This document shows, piece by piece, positions 11,367 through 23,107 of a stretch of DNA of 64,000 nt. The stretch is from Anagrus nilaparvatae (Eukaryota; Arthropoda; Insecta; Hymenoptera; Mymaridae). Within the stretch, counting starts at the first letter, position 1. Every line of letters begins with the position of its first letter. Made by a program: the position numbers and the translations under genes. The stretch is taken from contig JAKSXM010000263.1 in the NCBI GenBank assembly GCA_022575985.1, forward strand, positions 14,302,001-14,366,000, written 5' to 3'. The notes under the pieces are model-generated. The model had not been told where the DNA came from. It did not search any database and worked only from the letters and a program-made list of their open reading frames with translations.

Positions 11367-11715
11367 TAATATTGGGAATCACGATTAAATTAATGCTTAC
11401 ATTTTTACCCCCTCCACACGTAGGTGTGTATAAAATATGGCTACACTTTTTCCATGAATAACATAGGAAGAGTAACAAATAGTTCATTATTAGTTAAAAT
11501 AAAGATATTAAATTGAAAAAAACACATAAACTTATTAACACAATACTATTTCTAATATACACTGTTTTATTTTTGTAAAAATTTTAAACCTTTAATTCAT
11601 TTTATTAAAAATATCAATTTTTGGTCTATATGCACAATGTTAATTCATACCTTAGGGTAGCCATCTTACTTACACCGACGTGCGTGCAGGTGTTTAATCA
11701 TGAATCCCAATATTT
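11367..11715. repeat. Inverted repeat, diverged arms
   Basis: AATATTGGGAATCACGATTAA pairs imperfectly with TTAATCATGAATCCCAATATT, and CACACGTAGGTGTG...ATGGCTAC with GTAGCCATC...CACCGACGTGCGTG. The middle (about 11460-11640) is unpaired AT-rich sequence. Confidence 0.65.
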
Positions 11716-12045
11716 ATAAAAAATTTTTCATGTTAATGAGAGTTTTTAACAGAAAAAATAAGAAAAATAATTATCCTTCATTTATCTTACTTTTTTTATA
11801 AAAGCCCAAAACTAAAAAATGGCTACCAAAAATCAGGGATCAAGATTTCGCTTTGGGAGACTAAAAATTGTGCTGGTGATTAATTTTTAGTAGTAATTTC
11901 AGAAAAAATACTTTGAAAAAATACTTAGTTTTCAAGACCCGACCATACATTCCATACATTCTTCATTAAAATCTACCCATAATAATACTAATTATCTGAT
12001 AAATTTTCTTCATCATCAATATCTTTGGATATTCACTTGACGTTT
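11716..12045. other. AT-rich sequence, no feature seen
   Basis: No ORF or repeat structure recognised between two inverted repeats. Confidence 0.45.
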
Positions 12046-13039
12046 TACTAACAAGGGGAGACCGGAACCTTTGGGTCGCCAAATTACAATCTATAGTTAT
12101 AGATGACTTTAATATGTTGAAAAAACACCCAAGATACCTCCGTTTATTCCAGCGCGCCTTCTGGGCTTAGAAACGCAGGGCTCTATGTTATAAAATAGGG
12201 ATTTTTCGATATCTTCCATATAACGCTGTAACCTTGCAAATTAACCAAAATACTTCAAGTTGGTCTCATTTTTTCCGTATAAGTACCATATTTTAATTTC
12301 CGTCAGCCGAAATTCTCCATCGCCTATTCTCTAATCGCTATAGTCAATAAACTAAATACTCATTTTCGGATCCGAATGACAAATTTTTAAATTGCTGCCA
12401 AAATTGCAATTTTCAATAAAAATAGGTCTTGTAGGTCTCAAAAAGTTTGTACTAGTTTCAAGTTTCCAAAAATTGCTTACTTGTTCTTTTAGCTTTAAAA
12501 ATTTTTGAGATATGGCTCCACAAAGTTAGTGATAAAATATAATTTTTTTTTAAATCCTTAAATTATTGAGACTCTGTCTTTAAATTATCATATCTGCTAA
12601 ATGAGTAATCAAAAAGAAATGAGTAAAGCATTTTTCAAAATTGCAAGAAGATACAAGACCTATTTTTATTGAAAATTGCAATTTTGGCAGCAATTTAAAA
12701 ATTGGTCATTTTGGTCCAAAATGGGTTCTTGGTTTATTGACTATAGCAATGAGAGAATTGGTAATGGAGCATTGCGACTGATGGGAATTAAAAGATGATA
12801 CTTATACGGAAAAAATGAGACCAAACGGAAGTATTGTGGTTAATTTGCAAGGTTACAGCGTTATATGGAAGATTTCTAAAAAATCGTATTTTATAACATT
12901 GAACCCTGCATTTCTAAGCACAGTAGGCGCATTGGAATAAATGTAGGGTATCTTGGGTATTTTTTCAACATATTAAAGTTATCCATAACTATAGATTGTA
13001 ATTTGGCGACTTAAAGGTTCAGTTTTCTCTTGTAAGTAA
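12046..13039. repeat. Foldback family C, complete copy (about 1 kb)
   Basis: The arms, nearly 500 bp each, pair from TTACTAACAAGGGGAGACC at the left to TTCTCTTGTAAGTAA at the right. Shared phrases include GTCGCCAAATTACAATCTAT, AACATATTAAAGT, TATAACGCTGTAACCTTGCA and TTTTTAAATTGCTGCC with their complements. The same core reappears in the middle of the 23719-25851 palindrome and as a single arm at 59712-59940, so this is a dispersed foldback family. No coding frame. Confidence 0.85.
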
Positions 13040-14636
13040 CTAACTTTATTTTGCTTATAAAGAATCTATGGGATCTACTTATGGTTTTTGTTTCTCGTTT
13101 TTTTTGCAGGGTGTTTAGACAAGGGCTTTGGGTACTGAATTTCTAAGAAGAACTTATATTATATTAAAATTAATAAATATTTGAATGTTCTTATCAATCT
13201 TACATAAAAATGATTTAAGGGGGGAAGGATAATCTGTAATGCATTTTTTGGAACCAATTTTTAAGATTATTGCAGACATGGTCATCATATTTTTATTTTC
13301 TTAATTTTTCAGAAGGTCATTGATCACATACCCTATAGGTAGATAAAATGAAAAAATTATTGATCTGAATTAACCTGAGTGATCTTTTTTATTAGTTATT
13401 CCTCAGCTTCAAAGCCAAATGAAGTAATATATAAAAAATCACTAAGTATAATATATTATTAAATTAATTCACTTTTAATAGAAGATGTCCCAATCATTTT
13501 TTACCCTGTATAATAATAACAACGTTTATATTTTGTATTTTAGCTTTTGCTTGAAAATTAAACCAGTTTTAGTTGAAAATTAAAATTCAACCATAAACTG
13601 CGAAATTCAACCAATTGATTGAATATTCAACCAAAGTAGCTCTACCGTGTAGGACCTAGGAGATCTTGGAACTTTTTACAATTGGCCGTGAGATGTCTAT
13701 GTTTATACGCTGCCTTGTGCAGTAAAAAATAATACATTTCAAATTTGCTACGCATCGACGTAGACGTAAATGTTTTATCATTTTGGCTTTACGGGTAATT
13801 CTGGGAAGTCTCTAAAAGTACATATTTTTGATTTGTAAACCTCTCCGTAAACGTACTTTTAATTAACCTCTACACGAATTTAGCCTCTATAATTGTGGGA
13901 ATATTTATATTATAGACTTCACTCGAAGTCTTATTCTTATAAACATAGTTTTATAAAGCAACCTGTTTACTGGCTATTCATCTATAAGAGGGAGACAAGA
14001 CATTAAATTTACTACCATACAAACAAAATGGTAGTTTACTTGATACCCCCTGTATAAATGCGCATATTATTACGTATATTTCCCCCTTCCAGCTCGCTAT
14101 TTTTCATGTTTTTATGCGGTTCCATATAGCACCTTCATACCACCTCTTTTTATTTAAAATTCCTCTTTGGTTAACGTAGCTTAGAAGAATGTATAAAGAA
14201 AAAACTTAATTTGGTGGATGTTCTCCGCACGGATTCAAACTAAGTATTATGAAGGTTTATTGAATTTTTACTGGTTAAAGGAGTACATAAAGTTCTTCAT
14301 TCGTTAAAAGTAACTATATAAATTCTGTTCATTGGTTTACAACAAAATAGTCCGCGCGGATTAAGAAATGTATAGTAACATGGATAGAAAGCAGCAATCA
14401 AGAAGAAATACAAATCTTTATAAATGTATATCACGGTGACAGAACAATGATTATGTAGGTATACTAGCCTGGCATTTATTTTAATGTTTGTATAGTACGT
14501 AAAATTCAAATTTTAAAGAATTTTTTTCCAACAACTTTTTGTAGTTATTAATGGACATTTTTTAATAATACACAAAACAAAAAAAAGTTTGTGTTCTTTG
14601 CTATCTATATATAGGAAACATAAAAAAGTGTATGCG
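13040..14636. other. AT-rich sequence, no gene seen
   Basis: This 1.6-kb stretch has no convincing ORF. Near 13555-13640 there are short repeats of TTCAACCA / GAAAATTAAA words. A minus-strand open stretch at 14297-14509 has no family hallmark. Confidence 0.5.
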
Positions 14637-14682
14637 TAAGCGTGTGTGTGTATGTGTGTGTACGTTTGTGTATGCGCGAATG
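14637..14682. repeat. Impure (GT)n microsatellite
   Basis: GCGTAAGCGTGTGTGTGTAT, then TGTGTGTACG and TTTGTGTATGCGCG, form a degenerate GT/TATG tract. The minus-strand 80-codon open stretch covering it (14513-14755) reads as His/Thr/Tyr repeats and is not a gene. Confidence 0.75.
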
Positions 14683-15122
14683 TATAGATGGATGTAGCCG
14701 GTGATATTTTCAAAGCTTTGTGGTAATAAAACCAAAACCTAATTTTTTTTCTCAAAATTTCGGGAAACTTTTTTTTGTTAATTTAAATCTAAGATCTCAT
14801 TTTTTTCTATATGAAAGTACTAGTCTTAGAAATATTTTTTTACGCCATTATTCGGATCTATTACCTAAATTTTAGTAAATATAAATTGTCTCAAAGTTTT
14901 CTTCAACAAAATAAATAATATGTTTAATAAGTTTTCAATGAGGAAATGAAAATAAAGTTAAAATTAAAGTAAAAATTAATTAAAACTCTCAAACGCTCTG
15001 AATCGGAAGGATAATTGCAGAAAATAGCTGAAATCTTGAAGAATTTTATTAATAATATTAGTTTTAAGTTTTCTCAATCAGATGGATAATTTACTGCAGA
15101 AAATAACTAAAATCTTGAGTAA
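14683..15122. other. AT-rich sequence, no feature seen
   Basis: Partly repetitive at its right side: the phrases GCAGAAAATAGCTGAAATCT and GCAGAAAATAACTAAAATCT recur about 90 bp apart (15018, 15093). No ORF. Confidence 0.45.
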
Positions 15123-16580
15123 TTTCATCTGGTTACACCTGATTTCATCTGGTTTGAATGAGTTTAAAAGAAAAAGAAGTTTTAGTTGTTAAAAAAAGAA
15201 AATTTTCGGGGAAAATAAAGAAAATTCAATCTTGAATAAGCTCAATAATAGTATAATGTTTTAATCATATTTTATCCAACTATGCTGTAAATTCTTTTTT
15301 AACAGTACTCCGGAAAAGCTTTATGCTAAACTCACCGGAATCCACCTGGTTTTACATGGTTATGATCAGATTAAAATTTTCAATTTAAAAAAAAAAGAAA
15401 TTTTCTAGAAAAATAGGAAAATTCAATTCTGATAAACTTTATAATATTCTTTTAACCAATAAACGTCCAAAAAGAAAATTTATACATTATTAGGGGGTTT
15501 TCAAGGTTGAAAAAAACGTTTTTATGAGTGAAAATTTTCATATTTTCACACCAGCATATTTTCCGATTTTCCAAGATTGCGGGCAAATAAACGTCCAAAA
15601 AGAAACTTTATACATTACCAGGGGGTTTCCGAGGTTCAGAAAAACATTTTTATATATGCAAATTTTCATTTTTTCACCCCAACATGTTTTCCGATTTTCC
15701 AAGATGGCGGACCAGAAAAAATTTAAAAAAGAACTTTCTACATTATCTGGGGTCTTAGAGGCTGAGAAAAAAGTTTTTATGAATAAAAATTTTCATTTTC
15801 TTACCGCAGCATGTTTTCTAATTTTCCAAGATGGCGGACCCAAAAAAAAATGAAAAAAAAGAACTTTCTACGTTACCAGCGGGTTTTCGAGGTGAAGAAA
15901 ACTGGTTTTTTTAATAAAAATTATCCAAGACGGCGGATAAATAAACTTGAACAAAAGAACACTTTCTACGTTACCAAGGGAGTTCGAGGTTGAGATAAAC
16001 GTTTTTATGAGTGAAAATTTTCATATATGAAAATTTTTATATTTTGGACGTTTATTGGTCCGCCATCTTGGAAAATCGGAAAATATGCTGGTGTGAAAAT
16101 ATGAAAATTTTCACACATAAAAACGTGTTTCTCAACCTCGAGAACACCCTGATAATGTATAAATTTTCTTTTTGGACGTTTATTGGTTAAAAAAATGTTA
16201 TAAAGATTATTAGAATTGATTTTTTTTTTAATTTTCCGAAAAATTTCCTTTTTTTGAAAACTGAAACTTTTATTCTGATCATAACCATGTAAAACCAGGT
16301 GGATTCTGGTAAGTTTAGCAGAAAGTTTTTCTGGAATTTTCCGAGTTTCTCACACGATCAAAAAGTTTTTCCGAGAAACAAGTACTGTTAAAAAGGTATT
16401 CACAGCATAGTTGGATAAAATATGATTAAATCATACGATTAAAGCATTATACTGTTATTAAGCTTATTCAGATTGAATTTGCTTTATTTTTCCCGGAAGT
16501 TTCTTTTTTTAGCAACTAAAACTATTTTGCTGGTTAAAACTCATTGAAACCAAATGAAATCTGGTGAAACCAGATGAAAC
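15123..16580. repeat. 1.46-kb palindrome with central CAAGATGGCGG tandem units
   Basis: The outer arms pair from TTCATCTGGTT (15123) to AACCAGATGAAA (16568-16579), through ATGATTAAATC / AATCATATTTTATCCAACTA and CATGTAAAACCAGGTGGATT sequences. The centre (15480-16190) holds four or five units of about 120 bp, each with TTTTCCGATTTTCCAAGATG followed by a short frame and GTTTTCGAGGT-like words. The last units are inverted. The 109- and 60-codon plus-strand open stretches at 15524-15993 are translations of these tandem units, not genes. Confidence 0.8.
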
Positions 16581-16840
16581 CAGCCAAACCAGCCAAAACC
16601 GGCTGGTTATTTTTGTTCGGGCATAAGCATTTAAAAATTGTAAATGCGTTTTTAGAAATCAGCTCCAGTTTTAATTCAAAAACTAATGAAGCTATTGATC
16701 TAAATTTTGGTGCGTTTTCTTGGTTACTGCCCGCTTCCCTAGAGTATCGACGGAAACAACAGCTTATTAGACGTCTGAAACAACGTCTGAAAAGACGTTT
16801 GAATAAGGTTTTAAACATAGTAAATCATATGTATTTATAT
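16581..16840. other. Spacer with short ACGTCTGAAA repeats
   Basis: Between two palindromes. It starts with tandem AAACCAGCC words (16576-16600) and ends with three ACGTCTGAA/ACGTTTGAA words (16769-16803). Open stretches exist on both strands (16574-16891 plus, 16534-16818 minus), but neither shows a domain and they overlap antisense, so I do not call a gene. Confidence 0.4.
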
Positions 16841-18049
16841 ATGTTACCGTTAGAGTCCGCTCTCCCGATAATGTTAACATTAACCACTTAAAGTTAACTT
16901 TAGCGAAGCGTTTTGGTTAAAGCCCACGAAAACGATTAAAATGAATAAAAATATAACATTAGCGGCTTCATGTTTGTTAAAGTTAACTTTAACCAAGCCG
17001 TGTTAGTTAAAATCCATGAAGGGAATAAAACAAAAAATTTTACTATAGTAAATGCAGCTGCTATAAATTATACCTTCAAATAAAAAGTGCTGAACAGATT
17101 TAATTTTTGTAAATAAAATACGTATAATACATTCAATACCAACTTTAAATTTTTTATGGGTTTAAAGCGTAATTAAGTCCATCCTCGCCCCCCCCCCCCG
17201 GCTAATCTAACCTAACCTAACCCTAGGGGTGCCTTATAACGAGGATGGTTATAAAAAACATAAAAATTGGCGCATGGGGCCTTCGGCCCCCCTTGCCCTT
17301 AGTACAACAGTACATACTATTAAAAATTAAATCAAATTTCAAATTTTGGGAGTTGACCCATTTTTTTTTTATTACATGAAACAAATTTTAGGAATGTATT
17401 GCGTAATAGTAATAATAATAATGTGTGTTTTTTTAGAATTTTTTTTAAAACTAGTTTTACATATTTTATAAACTAAGTGAAAAAAAAATTTTATTACTTT
17501 CAAAGAAATAAGGAAAGTATAATAAATGTAAATGCAAATCAAAAGGTGTTCTGTGCAATTCTAAATGCCATCAAAGTTTACCATGTTTCAATAAATAATA
17601 TTAAAGTAATTAAAAAATATAATAAAAATATTTATTTTTGATTTTTTTTTTTGAAAAAAAATTTTATAAAAATTAAAAATTCAATAATAAATTTGAATTG
17701 TTATAATAAAATAAAACAATTTAATTTTAAAAAAACATTGAGATTTGCGTGATATTTAATATTCAAATAAAAATTATTTAAAAAAATATATCTGTTCAGT
17801 ATTTTTTATTTGAAGCTATAGCTCAAGGTCGAAGCATTTACTATAGTAAGTTTTTTGTGTTTTATTCTCTACATGGACTTTAACTAACAGGGTTTGGTTA
17901 AAGTTAACTTTAACGAATATGAAGCCGCTAATGTTATATTTTTATTCATTTTAATCGTTTTCGTGTGCTTTAACCAAAACGCTTCGCTAAAGTTAACTTT
18001 AACTGGTTAATGTTAACATTATCGGGAGAGCGGACTTTAACGGCAACAT
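16841..18049. mobile_element. 1.2-kb foldback element with long TIRs
   Basis: ATGTTACCGTTAGAGTCCGC at the left is mirrored by a right end GCGGACTTTAACGGCAACAT. Pairing continues through CTCTCCCGATAATGTTAACA, GAAGCGTTTTGGTTAAAG and AACATTAGCGGCTTCAT for about 300 bp. TATA words flank both sides (TTATAT / ATATAT), compatible with insertion at TA-rich DNA. The interior (17100-17760) is AT-rich and contains the GC-rich patch at 17181-17300. No ORF. Confidence 0.8.
17179..17247. repeat. Small hairpin enclosing CCTAA telomere-like words
   Basis: CCATCCTCG (17179-17187) is mirrored by CGAGGATGG (about 17239-17247). Between them are a C-run (17188-17199) and the phrase CTAACCTAACCTAACCCTAGG, that is about three CCTAA units (the arthropod TTAGG telomere word, reversed). 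It is followed by GGGGCCTTCGGCCCC, another short hairpin near 17277. An internal telomere-like scrap, too short to be a telomere. Confidence 0.5.
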
Positions 18050-18098
18050 ATATATATAAGGATTTTAAATATGACGTTGCACCCTCCCCTTTTAAAGT

Positions 18099-19838
18099 AA
18101 CTGGATCAAAACAAAGTATATAGTATAACGTGCGTTGCCATATAGTACTCGTTAATTTTTTTTATTTTATTTAAAAAATTTATTTAAAGTAATAATAATT
18201 TCAAAAAAAATTTATTTTTGGGTAAATAAGATCCTATAAAACAAATTTTAAATATAATTTTGAAATTATTTTAATTATATATTGGTGTTTTTCTTCAATA
18301 TTTAAAATAGTGATCCACTTTGGTCGAAATTTTCATATAAATATAAAAAAATGAAACTTTATAAATAATTTATCTTATTAATAAAAATATAATAATTTCA
18401 GCTTATCTTATTAGATTATAATATATTCTATTTTTATTATTATTTCATTCATTTTCGGGCCAAAAAATATTAATTGCAATATCCTATAAATAGTTGATTT
18501 AAATTACTATAATGTTTTTGGACAAAAAAATAAATTTTTTTCAATAAAAATAATTTTTTTCTTCAAAAAATGAATAGCCAAGGAAAAATTACCCCATAAT
18601 TAACGAAAACTTTTATATAAAAATAGCAAATTTAAAATTTTTAATTTTGCGATATCTTCTTGGTCATATTTTTGATCCAAAAAAGAGATTCTTTTTTTAA
18701 ATCATGGTATTTTTTCCCGATGAGGAATCCGATGCGCTAATTTGATTTTCTAAAAATAAGTCTATTAGTCAAAAATCTTTCTGAAATGAAAAGTTTTCGC
18801 TAATTCTGGGATAATTTTTCTTTGGCGCCAAAATAGCGCTGTTCATTGTTTGAAGAAAAAAATTCATTTTTTTGTCCAAAAACATTAATAATTTAATTAT
18901 TAAGGATGTTGCAATTAATATTTTTTGGCTCGAAAATGAATGGAATAATAATAAAATTAAAATATATTATTATAATCTACCCTTAGACGAATAAGTACCA
19001 CGAAGATCGCGACGTAACTTTATTGTCCAATGTATTTTCTTATGGGAAAAATTTTTTCTTGTTAAAGTCTAGAAAGTGCGTGTTTTCTGGCCGCTGCGCT
19101 ATTCGAAAAAACGCATTTTCTCGACACTGAGCAAGAAAAATTATGTTTTGTCCTTGGCCACAAAAAAGGATGCCCCAAATTGCAGTTCACCATCCTCGGC
19201 TTCGCCTTGGACGGTAATTTACGTGCCATTTGGGCCATTCTTTAATTTTGTGGCCATGGGTAAAAATATACTATTTTTTGAACGGAGCCAAAGCTGTGTA
19301 GGTTTCCTACAAAGGTAAACTATAACGAAGAGTCAATCCCTAGAATATTTTGCCTTAATATGAATTATAAATTATTACTTTATCCCCGAGGTACGAATTT
19401 TTAAAGTTTTCGTCCCAAACTCCACATCTAGCGGTGTTTACGAATTTCCCCAGGGTTTTCCTTTAAAAATTTTTGGCCAAAACCTATGCGAATATATTCT
19501 TGAATAGTTGTACTAAATACTCAAAAAAAGTTTAAACCCATTTAAAACTAAAGGGGGTTAGATTTGGCCAAAGACGAAAAAGTCCTACGAAGACCGGCGC
19601 GGGTGGTAATCCACGAAGAGACCGGGGAGGGTTAAATATTGAAGAAAAATACCAATATATAATTAAAATAATTTCAAAATTATATTTAAAATTTGTTTTA
19701 TAGGATCTTATTTACCCAAAAATAAATTTTTTTTGAAATTATTATTACTTTAAATAAATTTTTTAAATAAAATAAAAAAAATTAACGAGTACTATATGGC
19801 AACGCACGTTATACTATATACTTTGTTTTGATCCAGTT
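18099..19838. repeat. 1.74-kb foldback palindrome
   Basis: AACTGGATCAAAACAAAGTA at the left is mirrored by TACTTTGTTTTGATCCAGTT at 19819-19838. The pairing continues through ATAACGTGCGTTGCCATATA and about 200 bp of AT-rich sequence (AATTATATATTGGTGTTTTT / complement near 19640). A second palindrome (18405-18990) and a moderately GC-richer unique block (19000-19640) lie inside. The block carries the phrases CCACGAAGATCGCG, CTACGAAGACCGGCGCG and CCACGAAGAGACCGG. An 80-codon open stretch (19076-19318) has no recognisable domain. Confidence 0.8.
18405..18990. repeat. Nested inverted repeat
   Basis: TTAGATTATAATATATTCTA and TTTCGGGCCAAAAAATATTA (18411-18475) are mirrored near 18900-18985 (TAATATTTTTTGGCTCGAAA, ATATATTATTATAATCTA). 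The arms are about 140 bp. It sits in the left half of the 18099-19838 palindrome and is offset from that element's centre, so it is probably a separate insertion. Confidence 0.7.
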
Positions 19839-22284
19839 ATCTCGGTGAGAGAAGGATAGAGCTAGGTATGTCGTCACATGCGAAGACCCTTATGGATGTT
19901 TTTCACGGGAACTGTATATTTTTTTATTGTTTACGGCACAACACTTATTACCTTTTTTTTCAAATTTTTTCGTAGTTTTATGTTTTTCAAGGTCCAAATA
20001 ACCTAAATTTTGCAATGGTACTGCAACAAACGTAAAAATAAATTCTACGTGTTATTCTTATGGGATTTTTTTTTATGCGGACGTTTTTGACACGGACGTT
20101 TTTGACATTTCAAGACTAATATTTAAATAGCTCTTGATTGAAGCCACAAAATTTTCTCCAACTTTGGCTACCTTATTTTTTCATCAAAACACGTTACTGA
20201 ACAAGATGCATTAAGTAAAATATTGCATAAACTTTGAGAAAACGACCCGGACGTTTTTGACATTTTTATTTTGTATGAGCGTTTTAAAAATTTTAAATTG
20301 AAAATTTTCGTTGATAAACCTTTTATTATCAAAACTTTAAGTTCTCCACAGTTCATATATAAGTAGTTAAGTAAAAAAAAAATGCAGGCAGACCCACAAA
20401 GCGTGTAAATATATACTGCGCACTAGTAAAATGATGGGAAGCTCAAAAATAGCTAAAACCGGGGGACAGACTTGAATACGACGGTACGGTAAGAGAGCTG
20501 CATAAAAATTTGTTTTGTTGAAAAAAATGAATTTTTGGGACCTAAATACGTCATATGCACACTACAGATAAATTTAAATTCAACTTTTAAGCCAGTTTAG
20601 CAAAAGTACAGCGGACGTTTTTGACATTTTGAACACATAGGCTAAAGAAAATTTTTTCGTTAACTCACTAATATATGCGCAATTGATTTGGACTTTGAAA
20701 AAAAATTATTTATTAACTTTTTAAAAGAAAAAAAAGTGCAAAAGAGTTTGCGTTTCGGATATAAGTGGGGGGGACACTATGTATTCTGTTCCTGTGAAAA
20801 GCACCCATATATATTGTAAATATATTATGTATACATATTTTTTTAATATTATTGTTACTGTTATTTATTAAATTATAAGGAAAATATAAAATAAAAAATT
20901 TTTTTGGTATGTCAAAAATATGAATTCAAATTTATAGGTAATTTTTTTTTTTTTTAGCACCATCTTTACAGAGTATATATAACTGAAAAACAAATAAAAA
21001 AATTTTTTAACGATTCAATACTTTTAAGTTGAATATAGTACAAAAATCAAAAAATTAATTAATTACAATTTATTGTTTATCATTAGCTTCACTTTGCAGT
21101 TTGACACTGTTTGCTGTTAAATGAGATAAATTTTATAACCTGCAAAAAATAAAAACACAAAGAAAAAGTTTCCTATTTAAAATTAAAATAAATAATGACA
21201 TTTTTCGTATTTTTTGACGGCAAAAGTTTTGAAATAAAAATTTTCACAAATTCAAGAATCAGATTCGAAAAATCGAGCAAAAGCGCTCTTTTAAAAACCA
21301 GTACTTGTATCCCGACTTTAGTAATATACAAAAATTAGGTATGGCGTCCAATTGAATAGTTAATTATAAACATATAATCCCTAATTTTTGCTTTCTCATG
21401 GTAGTGCATTATTAGGTAAATCTTCTGACTCAAGATATTTAAAAAAAAAGCTATCAACCAAAAGATATCTAAATTCCTGAAAATTCTCGTATCATAATTA
21501 TATTTTTAAAAATTAATATTTTTTTTCTTTTATTTGAACGAATAATACCTATTTTTTTATAAGGAATTAATAACTAGAAACGAGAAAAAACCTTATTTCT
21601 TAAACTATAGCTAAAGAAATTACGTTTTTTCTCGTTTTTAGATCTGATATCTGAGTTTGATGAGACTTTTGCTTCAAGAAATAAAAAAAAGAATTACTTT
21701 TTTTCTTTTCCGACGTAAAACCTAAAATTATTCCATGGGAAAACTTGTTTCAGGGAATTCGTTATTAATTAATTTCTTGGATCTGATACCTGAATTAGTA
21801 AACACTTTTGTCTGAAAATGTTTTTTTTTCTAATTTTGGACGTAATATACTTAACAGTTTTACTTAGAGGTTCAGGTATTAGGAATTTTTTTATCCATAT
21901 TTTTTGCATGTGTCAGATACATGAATATGTAAAAAATATTGTCTCAAACTTTTTGCTCAAAAATTAAAAGAACTCTTTTCCCCAACACTAAAAATTTATT
22001 ATTTAATACTTTATAAATGATTTCGCTCTTATAAAGTATCCAGTAACTATTATGAATGATAAACTTTAACTATAATAAAAGTGATAAAAAGTGACAAAAA
22101 AAAGATTTAAGAATAAAAAAATTTTAATTCTTAATCAATAAATAAATTTAAATCTCCTATATTTGTATACTTAGCAAAATCATTTTATTGCGGTTCTGAA
22201 ATTTTTAACAATGAAAAAGATAAAAAAAAGAATGTAATATCATAATATGCGTCACCTGCCGATTCGAGTTTCTTTCAAGCAAAA
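19839..22284. other. 2.4-kb AT-rich region without genes
   Basis: No coding region is recognised. It contains the four CGGACGTTTTTGAC words listed separately. At 21640-21960 there are three degenerate units of about 135 bp, each with a GATCTGATA(T/C)CTGA-like word followed by ACTTTTGTCT-like sequence. A few 60-codon open stretches (for example 20168-20356, minus) have no family hallmark. Confidence 0.5.
20077..20630 (+). repeat. Four dispersed CGGACGTTTTTGACA words
   Basis: The 15-mer CGGACGTTTTTGACA, three times extended to CGGACGTTTTTGACATTT, occurs near 20078, 20093, 20248 and 20612, all in the same direction in otherwise dissimilar sequence. The CpG-containing word stands out in AT-rich surroundings. 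Function unknown; it may be the remains of a diverged tandem array. Confidence 0.6.
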
Positions 22285-22288
22285 TATA

Positions 22289-22330
22289 ATATCCTATCCT
22301 ATATCCTATATCCTATATCCTATATCCTAT
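22289..22330. repeat. (TATATCC)n microsatellite
   Basis: ATATCCTATCCTATATCCTA and further TATATCC units run directly into the 5' end of the Helitron at 22325, so the exact Helitron start is ambiguous by a few bases. Confidence 0.85.
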
Positions 22331-23089
22331 TTATATATATAAATCTTTAATCTTGTATGTTTGTTTGTTTGTTTGTTTGTTTGTCCGAAATGGGTAAACT
22401 TAAACGCGATATAAGTTAGAGACGCGGGGTTTACGGTAAAAGACGGCAAAATTTACGGGTCAAAACATAGGCTAGGTTTTGTTTCGATTGATAACGACAA
22501 AAATTTTTTATTTTGAAAAAACTGAATTTTCAAGAAAAAAATTTTTATCAAATTTAAAAAAAAAAAAACAAAAATCGGAGGAAAAATTTTACTATAAAAA
22601 AGAATTTATTCGATTTGGGTATATTTTTTACGTATCCACCTAAATTTTCAAGGCGATCGGTTCGATGTGTTAAAAGATATAATAATTTTTCGAAAATTAT
22701 AAAAGTTTAGGACTAATATTATATATATTTCTAATTTTACACTGATGTAGTAACAGAAAATAGTAACTAAAAGAAACTTGAACAGCTATTATCATCAGGC
22801 AGAACCCTAAACTGGATAGTCGAGGGAAACAACGACTGCTTGTGGATCCTATGGAAGGGTAGCGAAGCTTTGTATTGCTGATCACTAATTATCAGTCTGG
22901 GTTCGTATGCCCGTAATTTTTATGATTCAGTAAATTTTAGATGATACTTCGGGTAAAAAAAGGTTATTTTACAAAATATTGAGTAACATAAAGCAACATA
23001 TTTTTGGAAAAATAAAGTCGCAGGGGTCCAGGGGGGCGCAGCCCCTTTGGCGGTTGCCGGGGCGAGCGAAGCGAGCCGGAGGCAGCTAG
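22325..23089 (+). mobile_element. Non-autonomous Helitron, 765 bp
   Basis: The 5' side begins TCCTATTTATATATATAAAT preceded by A, followed by a (TTTG)n tract (22359-22384) and TCCGAAATGGGT. The 3' side has the GC-rich phrase GGGGCGAGCGAAGCGAGCC (hairpin GGCGAGCGAAGCGAGCC-like), then GGAGGCAG and CTAG, followed by T (23090). A-TC...CTAG-T is the Helitron signature. No Rep/helicase coding is present; open stretches inside (22697-22885 and 22920-23144, minus) are unrecognised. It is mobilised in trans by an autonomous Helitron elsewhere (inference). Confidence 0.75.
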
Positions 23090-23107
23090 TAAGTATATAT
23101 ATATATA

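Noticed and set aside
15524..15993. 109- and 60-codon plus-strand open frames
   Set aside because: The translation repeats every ~120 bp with the tandem CAAGATGGCGG units; it is satellite-like DNA, not a gene.
16534..16891. Antisense-overlapping open frames of 94 and 105 codons
   Set aside because: Neither shows a domain; they sit between two palindromes and partly in repeated words. Open length in both strands reflects local composition.
17202..17227. Telomere
   Set aside because: Only about three CCTAA units inside a repeat element, flanked by ordinary sequence on both sides.
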